Shown here one piece after another: positions 58,119 to 64,000 of a DNA stretch of 64,000 nt. The position numbers and the translations under genes were made by a program. The stretch covers positions 2,294,001 to 2,358,000 of the forward strand of contig NZ_CP084560.1 of assembly GCF_021789175.1 (NCBI RefSeq), in the 5' to 3' direction. The notes below the pieces were generated by a model. That model was not told the DNA's origin. It made no database searches and worked only from the letters and a program-made list of their open reading frames with translations. Source of the stretch: Arthrobacter sp. FW306-2-2C-D06B. Its GTDB lineage: Bacteria; Actinomycetota; Actinomycetes; Actinomycetales; Micrococcaceae. The stretch's first letter is position 1. Each line of letters begins with the position of its first letter.

Positions 58119-59822
58119 TTATGTGCGGGTGGGTCTGAAGTGGTGGTTGCGTCGGGGTGTTTGGCGGGGGTCGATGTGGGGTGGTGGTTTGAACCATGGC
58201 ACGCCGGTTTCCATGGTGATGGTCCAGTGTTCTTTGTGGATGACGTGGTGGTGGTGGCTGCATAAGAGGGTGCCGTTGTCGGTTCCTGTGGTGCCGCCGT
58301 TGGTCCAGTAGGTGATGTGGTGGGCTTCGCACCAGGGTGCGGGGATGGTGCAGTCGGGGAAGGCGCAGCCTTGGTCGCGGGCGATGATGGCTTTGCGGAT
58401 GTGGGGCGGGAAGATCCGGGTGGTGCGGCCGATGTCCAGGACGCGGCCCTCGCTGGCGAGCAGGACGGGGATGATGTCGGCGTCGCAGGCGATTTTGCGG
58501 ATGGCCGAGGGGTGGAGCGGGCCCTGGAATGTGGCGGCGCCGCTGCTGAGGCGGGGGCCGGTGGGCGTTTCGCGGTCGGGGTGGTCGGCGCGTTCGAGGC
58601 GGTTGAGGAGGTCTTGGTAGCCGATGGTGACCATGACCTGCGGGCGGAGGCCGCCGTTGGCGGGCAGTTCGCCGGTGGCCAGGGCCACTGCGCAGGCGCC
58701 GACGAGCCCGTCGAGGAGTTTCTGCGCCCGGGAGCGGCGGTCCAGGCCGGTCCCGGCGCCGGTGCCTGTGCCGGTGCCGGTGGTGTTGGGCTGGAGGCGG
58801 GGGTTGGTGGCGGTGTTCATGACGGTGGCGAGGGTTTCGAATTGTTCGGCGGTGGCGATGATTTCCAGGTGGTGCAGGCCGTGGCGGGGTTTGCGGATGA
58901 ATGCTCCTTGGCGGTGGCGCAGTTCTTCCTCGCCGGGTTCGGTTCCGTCCTGGTCGATGGCGTCGACCCAGCGCTTGGCCATCCGGTTCACGAAGTCGGG
59001 ATCGCTTTCCATGGCGGTCCGGGTGAGGGAGTGTTCCATCTGGTGGGTGGTGTCCGGGTCGGCGAGGTGGCGTACCTGGTCCAGGGCGGTGCTGATGAGG
59101 GTGGCTGAGCGGGAGGGCAGGGCCGCGGTGGTCAGGGCCGCGGCGAGGACCTCGTGCCGTGCGGGGAGGTCCTGCCCGGCGATCCCGGTCTGCGGGAGCA
59201 CTCCGGAGGCCAGTGCGAGGCGGCGTCGTGCTTCGCCGATGCCGATCCGCAGCCTGGCGCGCAGGAATTCGGCGGCGTTCCGGTACCCGTCGTCGAGTGC
59301 CGCGGCTGCGGTATCTGTTGCGGTGGGTTCGGTCCAGCCGGTCCGCCACCCCGGCGCCGGGGACGTGTGCGGTGCGGCCTGGGCTTCGCGCCGGGTCCGT
59401 TCCACGGCCTGGGCTGCGACGAGCTGCAAAAACTCGACCGTCCGGGAGATTTCCTCGACCTTGCCGGCGAAATCAGCGGCTTCGGGGAAAGCCAACAGGC
59501 GGGTGTCGGCGAGAGCGGTTGAGCGCAGCTCATTCATTACCGCCACCACCTGATCAAGACCGCCCGCGGGCAGCGGCCCGCCGGCGGCCGGGCTTTCGAA
59601 CCGGGCGGGGTTTTGGTGCTGCGCCAGGCTTTCGAACCGGGCCAGGCTTTCGAACCGGGCCAGGCTTTGAAACCGGGCCGGGTTTTGAAGCTGGGCTGCG
59701 TATTGGAGCTGGGCATGGCGGGCGGCGACGGGCTTCAGGCGGCGGGCCACGCGCCCCGGCGACGAGATCCCGCCGTCGGGCGCGGCCACCCGAAGTGCGG
59801 TGAATTGACCGGTGCCTTCCAT
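58119..59822 (-). CDS. DUF222 / HNH endonuclease protein
   Basis: 567 residues of the actinobacterial 13E12-repeat type. DUF222 spans about 120-420 (VNRMAKRWVDAIDQDGTEPG and ARLRIGIGEARRRLALASGV). The C-terminal HNH domain is GCAFPDCTIPAPWCEAHHIT and WTNGGTTGTDNGTLLCSHHH, zinc cysteines and His residues present. The N-terminus has short repeated RFESLA segments encoded by tandem DNA repeats, and TGTGTGTGAGTG repeats occur midway. The family is multi-copy, mobile-like and of uncertain function. The gene stands opposite in strand to its neighbours, between pgsA and pdxS, in a place where other genes lie in relatives. Confidence 0.9.
   Translation of the reverse strand: MEGTGQFTALRVAAPDGGISSPGRVARRLKPVAARHAQLQYAAQLQNPARFQSLARFESLARFESLAQHQNPARFESPAAGGPLPAGGLDQVVAVMNELRSTALADTRLLAFPEAADFAGKVEEISRTVEFLQLVAAQAVERTRREAQAAPHTSPAPGWRTGWTEPTATDTAAAALDDGYRNAAEFLRARLRIGIGEARRRLALASGVLPQTGIAGQDLPARHEVLAAALTTAALPSRSATLISTALDQVRHLADPDTTHQMEHSLTRTAMESDPDFVNRMAKRWVDAIDQDGTEPGEEELRHRQGAFIRKPRHGLHHLEIIATAEQFETLATVMNTATNPRLQPNTTGTGTGTGAGTGLDRRSRAQKLLDGLVGACAVALATGELPANGGLRPQVMVTIGYQDLLNRLERADHPDRETPTGPRLSSGAATFQGPLHPSAIRKIACDADIIPVLLASEGRVLDIGRTTRIFPPHIRKAIIARDQGCAFPDCTIPAPWCEAHHITYWTNGGTTGTDNGTLLCSHHHHVIHKEHWTITMETGVPWFKPPPHIDPRQTPRRNHHFRPTRT
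59588..59702. repeat. Tandem 18-bp repeats in the DUF222 gene
   Basis: The unit CCAGGCTTTCGAACCGGG or close variants repeats about five times, with one interruption at 59611-59630, producing RFESLA-like peptide units near the N-terminus. Unit count probably varies between strains by replication slippage. Confidence 0.75.
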
Positions 59823-59915
59823 GACTAAACCCTGTCACGGGGCACTGACAATTAGGCCCCCACGCTGCCACCCGGCGACGCGAAAAATGAAAACAAGGAA
59901 AACACGTCCCAAGTA

Positions 59916-60143
59916 CTAGCTGTTGAGGTCCCAATGAACCCCGACCGCCTCGGCGACCGGCCCGGTGTTGCCCTCACAATTGCCGAAGACAGATTCCTGC
60001 GCCTTTGCATCGTCAACCAATCCGCTGCCGTCAATGGACCTGAAGTATCCGCGACGCGCGGGACCCATATCACCCGGTGTGCGAAGCCCCGTCGGTGCCG
60101 GCGGAACAGCGGGGCGGGGCTGGTAATCAAGTACGACGGCCAC
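59916..60143 (-). CDS. Hypothetical protein, 75 residues
   Basis: Not recognised. The C-terminal part (YFRSIDGSGLVDDAKAQESV, FGNCEGNTGPVAEAVGVHWD) looks like a natural protein and codon use is coding-like, whereas the plus-strand frame over the same bases is poor. The GTG start has no ribosome site; a leaderless transcript is possible, since AATACT lies about 20 bp upstream. It stands alone between the DUF222 gene and the divergent pdxS gene. Confidence 0.42.
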   Translation of the reverse strand: MAVVLDYQPRPAVPPAPTGLRTPGDMGPARRGYFRSIDGSGLVDDAKAQESVFGNCEGNTGPVAEAVGVHWDLNS

Positions 60144-60266
60144 AGCGCAGGGGACTAGTATTGAAGTTACTTGGTCAATGTGACCTGGAAATCCGGTGTG
60201 CGCTGTGTGTGGCCCCTGTCCGCCTGCGCCCCGGCCAAGGTCTTCTATCTACCCATAGGGGTTTTT

Positions 60267-61193
60267 GTGTCTACACCTGATGTAAGCAACGAAGCCGGTT
60301 CGTCCGCAGCCAGCGTTACGGGCAGCAACCGCGTCAAGCGCGGTATGGCCGAGATGCTCAAGGGCGGCGTCATCATGGACGTCGTCAACGTCGAGCAGGC
60401 CCGCATCGCCGAAGATGCCGGCGCCGTGGCCGTCATGGCGCTCGAGCGGGTTCCCGCCGACATCCGCGCCCAGGGCGGCGTGTCCCGCATGTCGGACCCG
60501 GACATGATCGACGCGATCATCGCCGCCGTGTCCATCCCCGTCATGGCCAAGGCCCGAATCGGCCACTTCGTCGAGGCACAGGTCCTGCAGTCCCTCGGCG
60601 TGGACTACATCGACGAGTCCGAGGTCCTGACCCCGGCCGACTACACCCACCACATCGACAAGTGGAACTTCACCGTTCCCTTCGTCTGCGGTGCCACCAA
60701 CCTCGGCGAGGCGCTGCGCCGCATCAACGAGGGCGCGGCCATGATCCGCTCCAAGGGCGAGGCCGGCACCGGCGACGTCTCCAACGCCACCACCCACATG
60801 CGCCAGATCCGCGCCGAGATCCTCCGCCTCTCCACCCTGCCCGAGGACGAGCTCTACGTCGCGGCCAAGGAACTCCAGGCCCCGTACGAGCTCGTCAAGG
60901 AAATCGCCGCCACCGGCAAGCTTCCCGTCGTGCTGTTCACCGCCGGCGGCATCGCCACCCCGGCCGACGCTGCCATGATGATGCAGCTGGGCGCGGACGG
61001 CGTGTTCGTCGGTTCGGGCATCTTCAAGTCCGGCAACCCGGCCCAGCGTGCCGCCGCCGTCGTGAAGGCCACCACCTTCTTCGATGACCCCGACGTCATC
61101 GCCAAGGTCTCCCGCGGCCTCGGCGAAGCCATGGTGGGCATCAACGTCGAGGAAATCCCCGAACCCCACCGCCTCGCCGAGCGCGGCTGGTAA
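60267..61193 (+). CDS. pdxS: Pyridoxal 5'-phosphate synthase subunit PdxS
   Basis: 308-residue TIM-barrel that builds pyridoxal phosphate from ribose 5-phosphate, glyceraldehyde 3-phosphate and ammonia. [37 protein letters not shown], and [17 protein letters not shown] are almost invariant in the family, with catalytic lysines in VMDVV-x-type and MAKARIG segments. GTG 60267 has AGGGG at 5 nt; the open frame continues upstream but is not protein-like. The glutaminase partner gene pdxT is not next to it. A strong hairpin follows. Confidence 0.97.
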   Translation: MSTPDVSNEAGSSAASVTGSNRVKRGMAEMLKGGVIMDVVNVEQARIAEDAGAVAVMALERVPADIRAQGGVSRMSDPDMIDAIIAAVSIPVMAKARIGHFVEAQVLQSLGVDYIDESEVLTPADYTHHIDKWNFTVPFVCGATNLGEALRRINEGAAMIRSKGEAGTGDVSNATTHMRQIRAEILRLSTLPEDELYVAAKELQAPYELVKEIAATGKLPVVLFTAGGIATPADAAMMMQLGADGVFVGSGIFKSGNPAQRAAAVVKATTFFDDPDVIAKVSRGLGEAMVGINVEEIPEPHRLAERGW

Positions 61194-61224
61194 GTCTCGC
61201 CTGACGGCGCTGAGCTCCAGAATT

Positions 61225-61268
61225 ACGACGCCGGCCGGTCACCTTTCACGGTGACCGGCCGGCGTCGT
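61225..61268 (+). terminator. Hairpin terminator after pdxS
   Basis: ACGACGCCGGCCGGTCACC (61225-61243) pairs perfectly with GGTGACCGGCCGGCGTCGT (61250-61268) around six bases, 31 bp after the pdxS stop. No T-run follows, typical of high-GC actinobacteria. Confidence 0.85.
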
Positions 61269-61345
61269 GCGTTAACACCCAACTGATCCCCACCGCCGCC
61301 CTCGCCTCGCAAGCTCGGCCAGGGAACCCTGGCGGCGTGGGCCCA

Positions 61346-61389
61346 CGCAGTTGTTGTCGTTATGGAGCCTCATAACGACAACAACTGCG
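61346..61389. repeat. Inverted repeat, second member of hairpin family
   Basis: CGCAGTTGTTGTCGTTATG (61346-61364) pairs perfectly with 61371-61389 around GAGCCT. The core AGTTGTTGTCGTT and the right-hand flank ending CAGTTGG are shared with the repeat at 4425-4492. It stands between the pdxS terminator and the end of the M3 peptidase gene, so it may end transcription of that gene from the other side. Confidence 0.75.
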
Positions 61390-61413
61390 AGTCAGTTGGC
61401 TCGGCCGGCCAGG

Positions 61414-63426
61414 CTACTCGAGTCCGCGGCGCTTCAAGAGGGGGTTGAGGGAGGCATCGCGTCCCCGGAGTGCGCGGAAGGATTCCAACGGATCCCGGCT
61501 ATTGCCGCGGGAGAGCAGTTCCGAGCGGAAACGTTCGCCGTTGCTGCGCAGCAGCCCGCCGTTCTCCCTGAACCAGTCCACCGTTTCGGCGTCGAGCACT
61601 TCGCTCCAGATGTAGGAGTAGTACCCTGCGGCGTAGAAGTCCCCGGCGAAGATGTGCTGGAAGTACCCCGTGCGATACCGGGGCGGTATGAGGGAATGCG
61701 CCACGCCCGCCGCAGCCAATGCCTTGGCTTCGAAGTCCTGGGCATCCTGAGGAACGCCGTCTACCTCCAGCACGTGCCAGGCCAGATCCAACAGGGCGGC
61801 TCCGAGGTATTCCGTGGTGGCGAAACCTTCCCCCCAAAGCTTGGACTCGTTGAGGCGGTCGATGATGTCCCGGGGGAGAGGTTCGCCAGTGGCGTAGTGG
61901 CGCGCGTAGTTGCCGATAATTTCGGGCCACATGATCCACATCTCGTTGACCTGTGACGGATACTCCACGAAGTCCCGGGGGACCGAAGTTCCGGAGAACC
62001 GCGGATACATGACCTTGGAAAAGAGTCCGTGCAAGGCGTGGCCGAATTCGTGGAACGTGGTCCGGACCTCGTCCAGGGTGAGGAGCGTTGATTCTCCGGC
62101 TGGCGGTTTGGAGATGTTCAGGTTGTTGATCACCACTGGCTTGGTACCCAGGAGTGCTGACTGATCGACGAGCGAGTTCATCCAGGCGCCGCCGCGCTTG
62201 GAGTCCCGCGCGTAGTAGTCGCCCAGGAAAAGGCCAAGCTCGGAGCCGTCCTCGTTGCGCACCTCCCAGACGCGGACGTCCGGGTGGTACCCCTCAAGGT
62301 CTTGCCGCTCGTGGAAAGTAATGCCGAAGAGGCTCGTGGCCGCGAAGAACACGCCGTCCATGAGTACCCGGTCCAGTTCGAAATAGGGCCGCAGCAACTG
62401 TTCGTCCACCTCGTACCGCTCCCGCCGGACCTTCGAGGAATAGTACGCCCAGTCCCACGCTTCCAACGGGTGCCCCGCGCTCTCCGCCAAGGCGGCCGCC
62501 TCGGCGTCGGCGTTGCGGATGGCGGCAGGAGCAAGCCGGTTCAGCATCGCCTGAACGGACGCGAAATCGGGGGCGGTCTGGCGGTCCATGACCAGTTCGG
62601 CGTAGTTGCCGAACCCGAGAAGTGTCGCCTTCTCGGCCCGCAAACGCACCATCGCCTTCGCCAGCTCCATGACGTCCAGGCTGCCGCCGTCGCTGCCCCG
62701 CGCAATGGACGCCTCATAGAGGCGGCGCCGGAGCTCACGATTTTGCAAAGAAGCCAAAGCAGGCTGGTTGCTCGGCTGTATGAGGGTCAGGAGGTATTTC
62801 CCCTCGTGTCCGGCAGTGCGTGCTGCCTCGGCGGCACTGGCGATGTCGTCCGCCGGCAGGCCGGCAAGCTCCGTGGCGTCATCCACCATCAGCGCGGCAG
62901 CCTTCATGGCTTCCTTGACGCGTTGCCCGTATTCCGTTCCCAAACGGGAGAGCTCCGCATTGAGGCTCTTGAGCTTTTCCTGGTCATCTGGATCAAGTTG
63001 GATCCCCGACTGGCGGAATTCCCTGAGGTATTCCTGCACCAGCCGGATGGATTCATCGTCAAGTCCTGAGGTGTCTATTGCTACGAATCGCTCGTACAGT
63101 CCGCGGTTGAGGTAGACCGCGTCCTGGTGGCTCGCGAAACGGGGAGACAGCTCGGTTTCGAGTTCGCGGATGGCCTCTGAGGCGTCGGCGGAAACCAGTG
63201 TGAAGAAGGATGCCGCTGCCCGCTCCAGCAGGCGGCCGGAGCGTTCCATCGCAACTGCCGTGTTTTCGAAGGATGCGGGCTCTGGGTTATCCACGATGGA
63301 CTGGATTTCAGCCAGGTGCTCAGTGAGGCCTGCGTCCACAGCTTCGGCGTAGTGGCTGTCCTGGATGGCGGCAAAGGGCGGCAATCCGAAGGGAAGGGTG
63401 CTCGGCTCCAAGAGAGGGTTCGTCAT
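61414..63426 (-). CDS. M3-family metallopeptidase (oligopeptidase A / dipeptidyl carboxypeptidase type)
   Basis: 670-residue zinc peptidase degrading short peptides in the cytoplasm. The zinc site TTFHEFGHALHGLFS (HExxH near residue 459) is intact, and the third ligand Glu lies in DFVEYPSQVNEMW. The N-terminal helical half (LPFGLPPFAAIQDSHYAEAV, VDNPEPASFENTAVAMERSG) and the C-terminal FQHIFAGDFYAAGYYSYIWS are typical of Dcp/OpdA enzymes. AAAGGG precedes the ATG. It lies 60 bp downstream of the gatD gene end, on the same strand. Confidence 0.95.
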   Translation of the reverse strand: MTNPLLEPSTLPFGLPPFAAIQDSHYAEAVDAGLTEHLAEIQSIVDNPEPASFENTAVAMERSGRLLERAAASFFTLVSADASEAIRELETELSPRFASHQDAVYLNRGLYERFVAIDTSGLDDESIRLVQEYLREFRQSGIQLDPDDQEKLKSLNAELSRLGTEYGQRVKEAMKAAALMVDDATELAGLPADDIASAAEAARTAGHEGKYLLTLIQPSNQPALASLQNRELRRRLYEASIARGSDGGSLDVMELAKAMVRLRAEKATLLGFGNYAELVMDRQTAPDFASVQAMLNRLAPAAIRNADAEAAALAESAGHPLEAWDWAYYSSKVRRERYEVDEQLLRPYFELDRVLMDGVFFAATSLFGITFHERQDLEGYHPDVRVWEVRNEDGSELGLFLGDYYARDSKRGGAWMNSLVDQSALLGTKPVVINNLNISKPPAGESTLLTLDEVRTTFHEFGHALHGLFSKVMYPRFSGTSVPRDFVEYPSQVNEMWIMWPEIIGNYARHYATGEPLPRDIIDRLNESKLWGEGFATTEYLGAALLDLAWHVLEVDGVPQDAQDFEAKALAAAGVAHSLIPPRYRTGYFQHIFAGDFYAAGYYSYIWSEVLDAETVDWFRENGGLLRSNGERFRSELLSRGNSRDPLESFRALRGRDASLNPLLKRRGLE

Positions 63427-63486
63427 GAAGCAACCCTTTCATGCAGGCTGCCCGCCCACAACGCTTTTGCCGGTATTAGCGCGGTG

Positions 63487-64000
63487 TTAGCGCGGCCGCC
63501 GCGCCGCGTGTTCGCGCGCGAGGCGCGCATAGCCGTCGTCGGGCGTTCCGGGGACGAAAGTACCGTACTTGCGTTCGACGGCGGTCCGGATCAGGAAGTC
63601 GGCGATGGCAGGATTCTTGGGCAACAAGGAACCGTGCAGATAGCTGGCAACCACATTCCGGTGCCTGGCCCCTTCATGGTTGTCTTTGCTGTTGTTGCCG
63701 GCACCCTTGGACACGGTGCCGAGGGGCTCGACGCCGGGACCCAAGGCAGTCTGTCCGCTGTGGTTTTCGTAGCCCATGATTTCGCCGAACTCGGGCGAGG
63801 TGAGCGTGACGTTTCCGATGAGGCGTTCGTCGGTGCCGACCGTCTCGACGTCAAGGATGCCGATACCGGGGATAACAGGGCCGCTCTTCGTCTTAAAGAA
63901 CTTGCCGAAAAGCTGGTAAAGCCCGCAAATAACCAGCATCGGCGTTCCGTCCTCGGCCATCTCGCGGAGTTGCTCGCCTCGTGACTGGAGATCGTCCTGG
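63487..64000 (-). CDS. gatD: Lipid II glutamine amidotransferase GatD, N-terminus beyond the window
   Basis: Glutaminase subunit that with MurT amidates D-glutamate in lipid II, a step of cell-wall synthesis. At least 171 C-terminal residues are visible. The nucleophile is in MLVICGLYQLFG and the catalytic histidine in VASYLHGSLLPKNP, with GILDVETVGTDERLIGNV and GYENHSGQTALG between, all diagnostic of the GatD/CobQ-like group. The usual length is about 240, so about 70 residues and probably murT lie right of the edge. Confidence 0.92.
   Translation of the reverse strand, partial: QDDLQSRGEQLREMAEDGTPMLVICGLYQLFGKFFKTKSGPVIPGIGILDVETVGTDERLIGNVTLTSPEFGEIMGYENHSGQTALGPGVEPLGTVSKGAGNNSKDNHEGARHRNVVASYLHGSLLPKNPAIADFLIRTAVERKYGTFVPGTPDDGYARLAREHAARRPR

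Noticed and set aside
1..64000. tRNA or rRNA genes, CRISPR arrays, insertion sequences, phage attachment sites
   Set aside because: None could be supported: no cloverleaf-like CCA-ending segments, no regularly spaced 25-40 bp repeats, no transposase or integrase-like proteins were noticed on either strand.

Overview
The window is a high-GC actinobacterial chromosome segment, most likely from the family Micrococcaceae (Arthrobacter, Pseudarthrobacter, Paenarthrobacter). Grounds: a copper amine oxidase whose active-site residues sit at a constant +7 offset from the Arthrobacter globiformis phenylethylamine oxidase numbering as I recall it; the actinobacterial block thrS / HIT protein / phosphatidylinositol-phosphate synthase / pdxS, similar in order to Mycobacterium tuberculosis Rv2614c-Rv2606c; frequent GTG starts; and many overlapping stop/start codons. 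I see no rRNA, tRNA, CRISPR array, transposase or phage gene, and no gene-free stretch over about 300 bp. All calls rest on reading the sequence and remembered family motifs; no database search was run.

Layout. 1-4.5 kb: sugar-binding lipoprotein (cut by the left edge) with a LacI-type repressor and a perfect palindromic operator, then small membrane and lipoproteins and LtrA. 4.5-10.7 kb: aromatic/biogenic amine catabolism (copper amine oxidase, APC permease, unknown membrane protein, aldehyde dehydrogenase) with a divergent TetR regulator. 10.7-16.6 kb: L-rhamnose catabolism (isomerase, fused rhamnulose-1-phosphate aldolase/dehydrogenase, rhamnulokinase) under a LacI regulator with clear operators. 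16.7-23.1 kb: drug exporter, Hsp20, small stress and unknown genes, a VOC protein, a 2-oxoglutarate/Fe(II)-type oxygenase and a remnant of an alpha/beta hydrolase.

23.1-33.3 kb is the most intriguing part: seven tightly packed minus-strand genes (FAD oxidoreductase, CoA-transferase, crotonase, DapA-type lyase, atypical SDR, aldehyde dehydrogenase, 7Fe ferredoxin), a helix-turn-helix/cupin regulator, and a divergent MHS-type transporter plus a cytidine-deaminase-like protein. I cannot match this set to a pathway I know. Beside it lies a degenerate second copy of the regulator whose promoter, nearly identical to the intact one, now points at the transporter.

33.4-54.5 kb: housekeeping and accessory genes: three DUF1508 paralogues, Ser/Thr kinase, gamma-glutamyltransferase, stand-alone LigD polymerase, a transketolase, a general-stress-like group (SRPBCC, SDR, acidic and proline-rich proteins), a DUF72 protein, a cation efflux protein, alpha/beta hydrolase, an XRE regulator, a class II glutamine amidotransferase, a glutamate decarboxylase broken by a frameshift, and a sedolisin peptidase. 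54.8-64 kb: thrS, HIT-family Ap4A phosphorylase, phosphatidylinositol-phosphate synthase, a DUF222/HNH protein in the place where mannoside-lipid genes lie in relatives, pdxS without pdxT, an M3 peptidase, and gatD cut by the right edge. Two long near-perfect hairpins sharing a 13-bp arm (about 4.45 and 61.37 kb) look like a dispersed palindromic repeat family.
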